A DNA stretch of 64,000 nt from Sitta carolinensis (Eukaryota > Chordata > Aves > Passeriformes > Sittidae): NCBI GenBank assembly GCA_032173965.1, contig JAVUNC010000019.1, forward strand, positions 7,192,501-7,256,500, written 5' to 3'. Both the position numbers and the translations under genes were made by a program. The notes beneath the pieces were generated by a model. The model was not told where the DNA came from. It saw nothing but the letters and a program-made list of their open reading frames with translations, and ran no database searches. Positions 11,118 through 22,612 of the stretch are shown here, piece by piece (position 1 is the first letter of the stretch; each line of letters opens with the position of its first letter).

Positions 11118-11250
11118 AAGGGGGTAAGGAAGGAAGCAGGAAGGTAAGGAAGGTAAGAAAGGAAAGAAGAGGAAAAGGAAGGATGACGAGGGAGGACAGA
11201 GGGAAGGAAAGGGAAAAAAGAGAAGGGAAGGGAAGGAAAACAAGGAATAA
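11118..11250. repeat. Purine-rich GGAA/GAAA tract
   Basis: About 130 bases are almost purely A and G on the + strand, with many GGAA and GAAAGG words. GGAA is the ETS-factor core, and long polypurine tracts can form triplex DNA. Together with the T run 60 bases earlier it forms a strongly strand-asymmetric zone just upstream of the CpG island. Confidence 0.85.
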
Positions 11251-11437
11251 AAGCGGACAGGTCTGTCCATCATTGCCCGCACAGAGAAGAGGCGGGGAAC
11301 GGGACCACAGAGCCCTTCAGCACACGGGGGTGGCAGCGGGGCTGGCCGCCCGGGGCCCGCCCCCAGCCTCTCCGGGCCATGCGGAGGGGCGGCTCCAGCC
11401 GGGGCTCCCCTGCGGACAACGAGCGGCGGCGGCTGCC

Positions 11438-11540
11438 TGCCCGATCCTGCCCGATCCCGGTCCCGGTCCCGGTCCCGGTCCCGATCCCGGTCCCGATTCC
11501 GCTCCCTCCCCCGATCCCGGTCCCGGTCCCGGTCCCCGCT
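11438..11540. repeat. TCCCGG/TCCCGA hexamer repeat in the ALK promoter
   Basis: About fifteen imperfect copies of the six-base unit tcccgg, some ending in ga, with a brief interruption by gctccctccc near 11501. The opposite strand is a series of GGG runs spaced by three bases (GGGACC), a pattern able to form G-quadruplexes. It lies roughly 150 bases upstream of the core promoter motifs. Length variation between individuals is likely for such a repeat. Confidence 0.85.
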
Positions 11541-11571
11541 CCCCGGGCCATTTTTTCCTTCAATGAACGCT

Positions 11572-11657
11572 CCGCCCGCCCCGCCCCCTGTATTTGCATA
11601 ATGAGGGCTACCGGGGCCGCCATTGGCTGCCGGGGGGCGCGCTCGGCCGTGACGTCA
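11572..11657 (+). promoter_or_regulatory. ALK proximal promoter motifs (GC box, octamer, CCAAT, CRE)
   Basis: In order: a GC box (ccgccccgcccc, about 11575-11586), a perfect octamer ATTTGCAT (11592-11599), an inverted CCAAT box (ATTGG, 11622-11626) and a full CRE palindrome TGACGTCA (11650-11657). No TATA box is seen. This order and the spacing of about 170-250 bases to the start codon fit a CpG-island promoter with a leader of about 100-170 bases. Binding of POU, NF-Y and CREB/ATF factors is inferred from the motifs. The exact transcription start is not visible. Confidence 0.65.
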
Positions 11658-11827
11658 GCGCTCGGCGGCACTGCCTGCGTTGTGGCGGGTAGTTGGAGCC
11701 GGCAAAGCCCGCGCAGCGGCGGCCCCGGGCGGAGCGCTCGGCGAGCTCCGTGCGCACGGCTCCGCACCGCGCTCCCCGGCGCCGCTCCGCGGGCGCGGCA
11801 CGGGGCGCTGCCGGCCCCCCGCGGGTC

Positions 11828-12410
11828 ATGGCTGGGGGCAGGCTGCCCGCCCGCCTCCTGGCCGCCGCCTGCCTCGCCTTGAGCTTAGCCCCGGGGTTGG
11901 CGGGACCGCGGGACACCCCCGGCCTCTCGCGGCTGCAGAGGAGGAGCCTGGCGATGGACTTCGTCGTGCCCTCGCTGTTTCGCACCTACGTGCGGGAGCT
12001 GGTGCTGGGGCCGCCGGGGCGCGCCGCGGCGCGGTGCCGCCTGCGCCTGGACTGCGCGCCCCTGCTCCGCGCCGCCCGCGGGGCGCTGCCGCAGCCCGAG
12101 CCGCCCGCCGCCCCCGCCGGGCCCTCCGCGGCCGGGCGGCGGCTGCGGCGCGCCAAGCAGCTGGTGCTGGAGGTGGGCGAGGGCACCGTGCGGGACGGCT
12201 GCGCCGGCGAGCCGCCGCCGGGCTCCGGCGGGGCGCACCTGGAGTTCAACCTCACCGAGCTCTTCGCCTGGTGGCTGCGCGCCGGCGACGGGCGGCTGCG
12301 GGTGCGACTGATGCCCGAGCGCCGCGGCGCCCTCCCGGGCAGCGAGCGAGGGCTGTCGGCGGCCATCCGCGCCGCCCGCCCCCGCCTCCTCTTCCACGTC
12401 TCCGCGGCAG
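11828..12410 (+). CDS. ALK: ALK receptor tyrosine kinase, exon 1 (N-terminus; partial gene)
   Basis: The exon encodes 194 codons plus one base of ALK, a cell-surface receptor tyrosine kinase for ALKAL1/ALKAL2 cytokines that acts in neural development. Residues 1-25 are a signal peptide (LLAAACLALSLAPGLA core). Residues 35-60 match the conserved start of the ectodomain (SRLQRRSLAMDFVVPSLF). A basic LRRAKQLVLE motif lies at 106-115, followed by Cys125 and an N-glycosylation site in FNLTELFAWW (NLT at 141-143). RLMPE and LSAAIRAARPRLLF close the exon. Cys70 and Cys76 may form disulphides. In mammals this N-terminal part binds heparin. The start is the first ATG below the promoter motifs, with G at -3 and +4. 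The donor is CAG|GTGAGC, phase 1, as in human ALK. Human exon 1 codes for about 222 residues; this one is some 28 shorter, mainly in linkers. The MAM, LDL-receptor, glycine-rich, membrane and kinase parts lie on exons beyond the window. Confidence 0.96.
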
Positions 12411-12660
12411 GTGAGCCGTGCGTTGCATGCCGCGCTCCGCGCCGGGCAGCGCCCCTCGGCCGCTCCGCGCAGCCCCCGCCGTGCCGGGACGCGCGTCCAG
12501 AGCCCCGCTCCGCGCCGCTCGCCGAGCGCCCCGCGGGCCGGCCAGCGCGGCTCCCCCCGGCAGCCGCGCTTCCCCTCGCGGCTTGTCCCGGAGGGCTGCG
12601 CTTTACCCGTGCGAAATGCATCGGGGGGCTTTGGGAGGGCCAGGAGGACTGTGTTGCAAG

Positions 12661-15600
12661 TGGCGAGGGATTTTTACGAAACGCCGAGAGTTCCTACGTG
12701 CTAGAAAGCCGCAAGCAGGACGTAGAAGGTTAAAGTATCATTAGTCGAAGGACAGCAAGATCAGGTTCTTTGAAACTTAAAAAAAAATCGTCCTAAAAAG
12801 GGATGCTTCCTCAAAGTGCCGCAAATGTTTTCAAGGTTATGTGCAAGCAAACCAGGGAGCAGCACAAACATCTCCAAAGCTGGGTCTGGCTCCCGATTTT
12901 GTACATTAATGCTATTTTCTCTATTACCGTCTATTTATATTAGTTTTGTTACTCTTCTTTAAACATGAAAGGTAGGGGCTGATTGACGTTTTAAAACACC
13001 AATGGATTTTTAGTGAACTGCACTGTATCAGCTACAGTACAAGAAGCTGTACATCTGAGACGGCTCATGCAGCACTGGTACTTGTGTGGGGAGAGAACCT
13101 GGCTTAGAATTTTGGTTCTGGTGGGCGGTGATTGGCAGTCACGGTTTGGGGCAGCTCTTATCTCAAATCAGGACGCTGTTTTGGGCCAGTGACCAAGAGA
13201 AATTTCTGTGTGTGTATTGTACCTTTAACAGGAGCTGAGATTCAGCCTTTCCTACTAGAAGAATATAATTCCTAGAGGACTGCAGGTCCAAATATTTTGT
13301 CACAGTGAATTAAGTCAGGCACCTTTTATGAAGCTTTGTAGAAGTCAATGGTGTGTCCCTGAGTAGCCGCCTACTTAATGGGCCACAGAATACACTTAAG
13401 TAAATTCACAAGAGGGGAGAGTAGTCACCGATGGGCTTTGAATACAAAGTTGGAGCAACTGATTTTTGATGCTCATCCGAAAAGATGGGATAGCCATCTG
13501 AAGAACTACAAATGGAACCCATCTCCTTCCTTGCTGCCTGAAATGCAAACCAAAGCCGACTGTCAGGGTAGGCTGTGTGTGTGTAAGTCCTGCAGCTGTG
13601 GCTGAAGCGAGGTACCCAGGTTCGCTCTTCCCGTGTTGAATCCGTCAGGGATAACGCGGGGGTGCTGTCCACCACAAGGTGGCTAGGTGAAGCCAACACC
13701 CCCCACCTTCCAGCACGTCTGGCCTTGCTACATTGCCGTAAAGAAAGAATAATTAAAAATTAAAGACACCAAAACCTACTGTCTCCTTTTCTTTCTTTTC
13801 AGGGAATTTGTGATTAGCCCTTGTTTCGATTTACAGATCTCCTCAGGCAGTGAAGCCTTAGTTTTGAATGCCACCTTTACTCAGGTACTTATAGCAGTGA
13901 TGGACCTGGAGGACATGCATTTGTCTTCTTGGAGGATGGAGGTGTGTTTTTAACCTGAGGGAGGTGTTATACATAAGAACTAACAGGTTCTCTGATGTGA
14001 ATACAATGCAGATGGAGCTTTAACCAAAGCTAGTAAAACTTACAGGCTTTATTTTGTCTGTTGTCTCACTGTTGAGGAGAAATGCATGTTTTTCCAGATC
14101 AGTAGGAAGCTCTGTCCCTGTAAAATCGTGTTGGAGAGGAAGCTCTGCTGTTCTTACTGCAACACAGTCATGCAAAGTCAATCACAGAGGATGCGGGAAA
14201 AGGGGGAGCAGAGGGAAGGAATATGGACCTCCTTTACCTGTATCAAAGTGGTAACATCTCCTTGCAGCTGTTCATAATCTCCTGTAAAAATCCTGGTCTC
14301 TTTCTGAATTGCACCTCTGCGTTTTCAGCAGTGACACCTTAGCACAGTCAAACTGTTCTTGGCTTTGCCCTGCTTTGGTAAGGCGGGTTTGTTTAACAAC
14401 ATTAGGAAATCCATTCCTCCTGCTTTGCTAAGGTGCTGCCTATGTGAACACCATGTATCACTGCCAGCCTTAAATTTGTGCTGTGTAGCCCTGCCGGCAG
14501 CAGGATGTGCTGACACAGTGGTAGCAGCACGAACAGCATCCACCAGCCCGTCGGATTCCAGCAGTTATTGACACCATTGCAGCTAATGTGCACGGAGCTT
14601 AACTAAAGCCCTTCCTAAGGCAACTGAGCCTTTCCTTCATTGCTTAAGCTAATTGGAAATGGATTTCAAACAACCCAATCCTCCCATCAACAATGGAAAG
14701 CTGTTTCACTTATGTTGGCCTACTGGGCTTTTTTTGTTTCCTCTTGTCTGCTGGAGATGTCCAGGGTTGCAGTACATCCCAGAAAAATGTATAATTACCT
14801 TGCTAAGTTATTTTCACTGCATTAGCCTCCACATGAATGGAGAATGAATTATATTTTTGGATGACAAAAAATGGCAAGGGGGTGAATTCCCACTGACCTT
14901 AGAGGTGACAACAGAGTCCTGTAAATAATGCTTTATTCTCTTTAACTTATACTTTCATTTGTCTGCTCAAAGATAAATTTAACTGGCGTGAACATTTTCC
15001 TTTTTTAACAGTGTGCTTATACGAAGTGTAAAGCACTTTATCTCAGTCTGTTATGGAGCAATTAGTAAAGGATGTACTTATGGGTAGCTGTTGTTCAGCA
15101 GACAAGCCATAAAGTTCACAGGAACTTCTGCAGGGCTCTCCTGCAAATATTCTTGATGCCAGAATTCTCTCACACTCATCCTTGTGGAAACAGAGCATCT
15201 TGCAAGAAGAAGCTTCCTTTTAAAGAAACTGTGGTCCTCAGCCCATCTACCATTTCTGCATCAACTTGGCCTTTTCACAATTTGGTACAATAGAGTTTCC
15301 CTCTCTTGGAAATTCATTCAGACTTAATACTGCCTTCTTAGCCTTCTCCTAGTGCTTCTCTGGTACAAAAAAAAAAAAATCAAATTAATTTGAATCTTTT
15401 CTATATTAAAGACACACAACAAGAAATGCAGAGGAAGGGAGAAAGAAGCTTGGACAAGAGTGCAGCACTCCAGATCTGTATTTGAGGTGAACCTCTCAAC
15501 TGCCAGGTTGCTGTTGACTTTGCTCTCATTGTCTATGGTGGAAACTCTGCTGTGCCTCCAAGAAAGCCTCCTCCAAAAGAATTTTATGAAAACCAGTACA

Positions 15601-18600
15601 TTACCATGGGGAACTGAAGAGCCAGTGTGGACTTTACTGTCAGGAGATTTTCAGGATGGCTTTAGTTCTGGTCTTACAGGATTTGCTGTACAGTGCTGAA
15701 CCACAGTGGGTCTCTGTAGCAGTGTGCTCTGGACAGGTTATTGAGCTTTCTAGGAGGAAATAATCCAGTAGCCCTTCCACCCTAACCCTGCACTGGTATT
15801 TGGATTTTTTTTCATGTTAACCTCACAGGTAACCAATTCTTTCACTATAGGGCACCTGAGCCACAAATGTTGCTAAATAGGTTTCTTGTGAGTTTACCCA
15901 GGAAATTTAATAAGCTGAAATGGCCATAAAATAACTTCCCATGAAAACTAATTGCTACTTACATATGCAAAGGTAGGAAGCGTATGTTAAGAAGGGGCAT
16001 ACAGGGTTGAAAATGAGTCATTCTTCCCTCTAAAGGTCAATGTACGTTCATTCATGAAATAGATTTAACATTCCAATTATATTTTTTAAATAGCAATGCA
16101 TAACTTTTCATCCTCTGGCTAGGCGAAATATTACTCCTGCACTGTGGCCTTCATCTAAAATTTTATTAACTTGCTACATGTATTCTCCCTGAAACTGTCT
16201 GCATTCACTACATACCAATCCTATTATAATGCTGAGGCAATTAGGCTTTACATCTTTAGGGGACTGCTACTGTACACCTGAACTCATTTGCAGGAGGAAC
16301 CCTTTGCTTAAAGATTAGAAAGAACTTCAGACTAGATAAAAATGTGGTTTTGAAAGTGGACATTTTGTAAATGAAAATCAGAGCTCCAAGCTGCAATCTG
16401 ACTGTGGTGAAGTCCACAGAATTATTTCTGCCTATTTTAGAGGTACCAGTATTTAATCAAGGTCTCTTAGTTATATTTTTTAATTATATTTTGGTTTTGT
16501 TCTGCTGCCTTCAAAGGATAGCGTTTGGAGTTGTGTCATACTGAGCAGAAAAGTGGTAAAAGACATCAGTCACTTTGCAGCTGCTGTCTGGGTTTCTGTC
16601 ACCCACAGCTGTGTGCCACACCTGAGATCTGATCTTGCCCTTCTGATAAAGCAGTGGAGGAATTTGGTGGATAAGATTGAGGCACTGCCATCAGGCTTCT
16701 GAAAGGTTTCTGCTGTAGTGCAAGTGGCTTTGCTCTTTGCTAGTGTTTTGTGCTTTGCCCCATCTCTCAGGCCAGCTTTGCCAGTCTGAAACTTAAGCAT
16801 AGCATCACTTGCACTGAAGTTTAGTCTAGACAGGAACTAGTGCAAATCAAGGCTTTCCTGTTCTACCCTTGGGTTGTCAGTGGTACCAATGGGCATGTGG
16901 ACTACAGCTGCTAAATCAGTCAATCAGAGTGTGCTTAGAAGCATCTTTCCCAGATTTTCCTGCCTATTTGGTATGTAGCACTTCCCTCTAGACCTCCAGT
17001 CACTGGTTCTTTCCAGAAATCTGGATGTAGTCAGTTCACAGTGCTTCTTCTTGAACTGGAAATGCTTCTAAAAGAGGAAACCATGGGTTTGCCTGGCTTT
17101 GTGGGCAATATTATCCTTGATCCTACTGCTGTCCTGTCTGTTTGTGTCCAAGTCACTTTTCTACTCTGTCAGCACTAAGAAAACTTGAGAAAACTCATAG
17201 CTTATGACTCTTTAGACTCATGATGCCTTGTCCACTGTTTCCATGTTGACCACAGTAATTTGGCTTGCAAAGCCATGAGGCTTTCACAGTAAAGCCACTG
17301 GGATTTGCAGATTTGTTGCTGATTATTTGACAGATAATGTTAGAAATTATGCTCAGTCTTTGAGTGGTTCACGGAAAGTGTGATGTGATCACATGGTTTT
17401 GTTTTCCCAGAGTTATGTGGTGTTGCTGATCTTCATTGGGAGCCAGGATTATGCACAATGTGTTTATGATTTCTAGGTCTGTTTTCTGCAAATTTTGTTT
17501 ACTTTTAGGATCATTGATGTTATGAATGTTCTTATTCATAAGCATGTTCAGTAAAACAGCCATAAACAAACACCAAAAGGGGCACAAGTAACAATTTATT
17601 ATGTTTGAATGAACATTTATGGCACATTGAAAAAATATGTTTTCTCTAAGTTTGCTGTGCTTCTATTTCCACATCCTTAAAAACAGGGAATAAATACCTG
17701 CAGTAAAGAAGTGCACAGGGAAACTTAAGTGGTTTATTATACAAAAGCAGAGACATTCTTCAAAATCAAAGGCGGATTTGCAGCGTCTGAGTGAATTGGA
17801 TCCTGAAGTAATCTGGTCATTTGGTTCACCGCACATCTCACCCAAATGTTACATGATAGGAAATAAAATGTGTGTTTGTGGCAATGTTTGTGAATTAGCC
17901 AAAAGAAGTAGAAGAGTTGAAGGGGGACTGGCAGGATGTAGCACTTACAAAGTTCCCAACTGAGTGAGCCTTGTCTAAATAAAGACCCCACATTTGGATA
18001 CATCAGTGCTAACTCCCTTGGAGTGATGATGTTTTGAGTATTCAAGTTGCTTCCCAAACGGCAGCAAATTCCACACTGTGCCTGGACATTTCCTGTCTAA
18101 TTCTCACACCAAATCTACTCAGAATTAGAGTACTGAGACTAGGAGATCTCTGGTTTTGGCACAAGTGATTTACCTAATAGCAAACACCAATTCAGGTTGC
18201 CTGCTTTCCAGATCTCTTTTATCCACTCAGCATTGTTTCCTGGGAAGTCATTTCTCAGCTCAACATGGTTGCTGAGACTGCAGTGCTGGGCTAAGAAAGG
18301 TCCTTTATGAAATGTGCTACATTTGTCTTGCTTCTTTAATTCAGAAAGATTTGGTTGGAGAAAAATGTCATGGAAGCATAAATGCAGATTTGATAAGTCT
18401 GACCTTTCTTTTCTTGTGAACAATAAATGTCAGAAAGCTTAAAATGACAAGCTGGAATGGCTGGAGGTTATTTATGTGTTTAAATATTTAGGCAAGAAAC
18501 ACATTTTGAGACTAAAGTTTAATTTACATGAGTATTTTGATTTATGACTGAGATGGCTAAGTAGCATCATGGTTGCCACTATCCTATTTAGTTAACATGG

Positions 18601-21600
18601 CTACTCAAATTCCCTGACAGCATAGGTAGGACTTAGATATCTCTACCTGCAGAAGCTGTGAACTTTTGTCAGTTGTAGGGAAGGAAAATCACCTTTGCTT
18701 GCTGGTCAAGTAGGACCTGTGGTTGAAGTGTTCTAAGGGTATCCAGTAGAAAGAGCTGGTGGCTGGCTTCAAACCAGCTTCAGACAAGTTTCTAACAACA
18801 GGCATTCGTTTGGCCAGAGAACTTCAGTAGGCAGCTGCAAGAACTGAGTTCTAGTTCGACTTCCAACTTAATTACCTTGCAGTACACAGCTCTGACATTG
18901 ACATCTTGTGTGACACGAAATACTTCCCTTTGTGGCGGTTGCTTCCTTTGCAAAGCAAAGGGTAGTTTTGACTGCTTTTGAATTCTGTAGGTAGATGGTG
19001 CATTTTTTTGTGGATTAATAATGCCTTTGCTTTCTAGGAACCTGAATAAAGGCAGTAAGGTGCAGTCTGAACTCTCAGCTTTTTAAGGGAAAAGCTAAAA
19101 GAGCCAGTATACCATATTGATTTATTCCCATCTCTGCACAGCTAATAGTCAAAGGACTGCTATTTCCTTCGTTTCAGTGGTAGCAAACTTAGAGTTGTGG
19201 TTGATGCTGCAAGAAAATCAATTTCTCTTTTATTTTGAAAAATTTTGAGCTCTGCCTTTGACTGTTAAAACACCACCTGTCTTAAAGCCAAACGGTCAAA
19301 TTTAGATTTGAAATATGAATACTTTATGAGTCTTTGACCAAGATTATTTGTACCTTCACAAAATGTGGGAAGGGGATAGGCTGTGGCCAGCTGCCCATGT
19401 GCTTTTGGCAGCTGCAGCTGGGCACCATCTCCAGTTGCAGTGAGGAGCTGCAGGTGTTGGCTGCTGCTGCTACTGGGCACTGCTGAGCAAGCCGAGCACT
19501 CTTTGTCCTGGCTGGGAAGGGAGAATGTGGTGGAGGCAGTGGGAGGAGGTTTATCCTTTATGGCTTCTTACTTAAGATATTGGACATTTGAGATTGTTTA
19601 AAACTTTAGTGGATTACCTGATTCTTCCTGGATTACGAATGGCAAAGTGGAATTACTAGGCTGAAACCTTTCAAGTAGATGGTTCTAGAAATATGGGGCA
19701 TCTCCTTTGCAGCGTACCTCATTGCCTTTAGAACTCTTCAGCTCAGTTTGCAAATCTCAAGAGTTTCCACTGGAATTCCAATGTTTACATCAAGGCAGAA
19801 CAACTACCTTTCCTGCTCAAACCAGGGTGCATGCTAAATCCATTTTGGACTGGGATTTCCCTCCAGTAATGTATTGAGAAGAAAGAGGTACAGGCTCTTT
19901 CTGCAAGCTTTTACCCATTTTCTTCCTGACAAGCAACTCTCACTGGTCTTATATCTTAAAAAACCTTGTAATGAAAGAAAACCTTGACTCTGTTTTCAAG
20001 TTACAAACTGGGCAAAGGGAGAGAAGGCAGCTCTAAGGTGAAGAACAGAGAACACTTGGGTGCTGAGTGCAGGGGGAAAAAGCAGCATCCTGCAGTGTGA
20101 GGGTGGGAGTACAGAGGGAGATGTCCATGTGTGGATTCTTGTGTATGTATTTCTTGATGTCTGTTAGGAAGAGAAAACACTAGTCTCTGCAGACATACTG
20201 GAAATGGTGCATTTCTTATGACATACTTGTAAGAATTTTATGTCGAAGTTTTCTTTCCAGCTTAACTTTGAAAGTTGGTGTGGTTCTTCCAAATGCAGGT
20301 GCTGTAGTACTTGTGACATGCAGCTGAATGTCTGTGACTTCACTTACCAGAAATCTGTGGTGATGCTTCAGAGCTCTGCAAGTTGCAGCAGACCTATAAT
20401 TGCAACTTGTACATTGGCATTCGCCTGCTGTTTCTACTGGCCCATTGAGTAACTGAGTTATCTCAGATGCATCAGAGTGTCTGGGCTTTTTATAGCCTCT
20501 TTCATGTTGGATTCTCAAACTACTTTAAACCTTATCACCCTAGTGACAATACTAAGTATTATTATATCTATTTTACAGAGAGATCATAGAAGCCAGGGAT
20601 GGAAAAAGCATTATTTGATTATGTTAGACTGTGAGTGCTGAATAGAATTTTCTCATATAGAATATACTCTACAGGGAAGTCTCTCTCTTCACTTCAGCCA
20701 AAAGGCCAAGAAAGAACAAGAAATTGGAGTTGAGAGGTTCACTATCTTGCTGGAAATACTGCAGTTATTGGAAAAACTATCTGAGTCTCCTCTGCTCCAC
20801 ACTGTGTGACACTCCTCTTAGAATAAATCTGGTTTTGTGACATTCCACACCTTTTGCAATACTGTTTTCTTAATTTTGGGATCATCTGATCTCAAAATCT
20901 GCTGAGCCTCTCCTTATCTTCTGACATCCCCCTGTGCCCTTACCCTTTGTAGGCCTGTGTATGTCAGCATTCCAGACCATGATGCAATGGTTATTTCTAA
21001 CATTTCATTATTGATGCTAATTAAACTTGAAACTAATGAGAAAAGATTACTTTTCAGGGCTGGAGAGGAGGCCAGAATAGTTATTATAGGTTAATTATTC
21101 TTCTAAAAGACTCATTTTAAGTAACAATTCTTTTTGTCAACTTTTTTCTTACATTGTACAAGAGCCTTGTTTGAAGAGGTTTCAAAATATAATTGCTGCA
21201 CTGACCTCATCTAGCTCTCAATCAGTAATCTCCTTCCATCAGCAAAAGGTTAATAAAATCTTTAAGGAAAAGAATTTGGTGCCTTATCTATGTGTAGACG
21301 ATTTAGAATAGGTCTCCCTGCAAGTATTTCCTATTACCCTTCTGCATGATTTCTTAGGCATACTTTTTTAGATTGGAAAAATGTTGCATTCCAAAGAGCT
21401 TCCAAATTTAATGGTTGCTTTGCAAAACAGGTGCATTACAGAGGCAAGGAGTGAGTCAGCTCAGGGCTGGCTGAGAATTGGCACATAAGTCAGAACACAC
21501 TTCTTTGTTCTCAGAGATCTACAGCCTGTGGTGAACCTTAAAAATCTGTCCTCACTTTGCAGGACACTGGGGTGCCCATAACATGATTAGTATTTGCTAA

Positions 21601-21852
21601 GTAATCAAGAGAGGAGATGAAACTTGTTTTACATGGGAGCTAAGGTCTCTTTCTTGCTGGGAAGCACTGTGGCTTTTGAAGGGGAGGACACATGCTGGTC
21701 CACTTTGCTCCTTCCCAGCTGTTAATGCTGAACCTTTCTTCCTTCTGCCTCTTTGTAGAGATGAGTAATGGCTTCAGATTGTTGTAATATTGTACTACAA
21801 AACGGGTAAGGCAAGCTGCATTAGCGATATTGTGAGTGCTGAAAGCTGAATA
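12661..21852. other. Intron DNA without recognised genes or repeats
   Basis: Moderately AT-rich sequence. Open frames are at most 106 codons, mostly far shorter, and none is recognised. Short T and A runs occur (for example 12 A at about 15369-15380). Segments such as 14590-14720 and 15890-16160 are rich in ATTA/TAAT words and might be conserved noncoding elements, but that needs cross-species alignment. Confidence 0.6.
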
Positions 21853-22612
21853 AAATCATAGAATTGTGTAAGTTGGAAAAGACCTCTAAGATCACCAAGT
21901 CCAGCTATTAACCCAGGACTGCCAAGTCCACCACTAAACCCCGTCCCTAAGTGCTTCATCCACACGTTTTTTGAACGCTTTTGGGGATGGTGATTTCACC
22001 ATTCCCTGGGCAGCCAGTTCTAATGCTTGATAATCCTATCAGTGAAAAAAGCTTTCCTAATATCCAATCTAAACCTCCTCTGGCACAATTTAAGGCCATT
22101 TCCTTTTGATCTGTCATTATCTTGGAGAAGAGGCTGACACCCCCCTTGCTACACCCTCCTTTCAGGTGGTTGTACAGAGTGATAAGGTCACCCCTGAGCC
22201 TCCTTTTCTCCAGGCTGAGCAGCCCCAGCTCCCTGAGCTGCTCCTCATCACTTGTGCCCCAACCCGTTCCCCAGCTCCACTGCCCCTCTCTGGAGTCTCT
22301 CAGCACCTCAGAGTGTTTCCCACAGTGAGGGGCCCAGAACTGAACACAGCACTTGAGTTCTGGCCTCACCAGTGCCAAGCACAGGGGGACAATCACTGCC
22401 CTGCTCCTGCTGGCCACACTTCTGCTGATACAGGCCAGGATGCCCCTGGCCTTCTTGGCCACCTGTGGAGCAGGTCCTTTTCCTCTGGACTGCTTTCCAG
22501 CTGTACTTCTGCAATGTAGCACTGCAGGGGCTGTTGTGACCTGGCACTTCACCTTGCTGACCCTCACAGTTGGTCTGAGCTCATCAATCCAGCCTATCCA
22601 GATCCTCTGTTT
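21853..22612 (-). repeat. CR1 LINE, 5'-truncated, antisense, with remnant of ORF2 C-terminus
   Basis: On the minus strand this is the 3' part of a chicken-repeat-1 retrotransposon, about 760 bases. It ends at 21853 with the CR1 tail (antisense aaaatcatagaattgtgtaa). A minus-strand frame at 22567-21956 keeps the end of the reverse-transcriptase polyprotein, with words such as [43 protein letters not shown] and YNHLKGGCS. The middle (about 22270-22330) is scrambled relative to the family by small indels, and the region after [13 protein letters not shown] departs from the usual [12 protein letters not shown] ending. Most of ORF2, including the catalytic part, and all of ORF1 are missing. It is an immobile fossil in ALK intron 1. 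Confidence 0.93.

Larger units (their letters stand above)
11260..12660. promoter_or_regulatory. CpG island covering the ALK promoter and exon 1
   Basis: C+G content and CpG density rise abruptly near 11260 and fall back to AT-rich DNA after about 12660. The island covers the proximal promoter, the whole of ALK exon 1 and the first 250 bases of intron 1. It is the only large CpG island in the window. Since the candidate minus-strand gene begins only 0.8 kb away, the island could also drive divergent transcription, but no first exon for that gene was found inside it. Confidence 0.9.

Noticed and set aside
11693..11827. Open frame upstream of and in frame with the ALK start
   Set aside because: It lacks an ATG (only a TTG at 11693), is GC-driven, and precedes a well-placed signal peptide. 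ALK proteins begin directly with the signal peptide.
12411..12733. Continuation of the ALK frame past 12410
   Set aside because: A consensus donor lies at 12410/12411 in the known phase of ALK exon 1, and homology to ALK stops exactly there. The rest is intronic CpG-island sequence.
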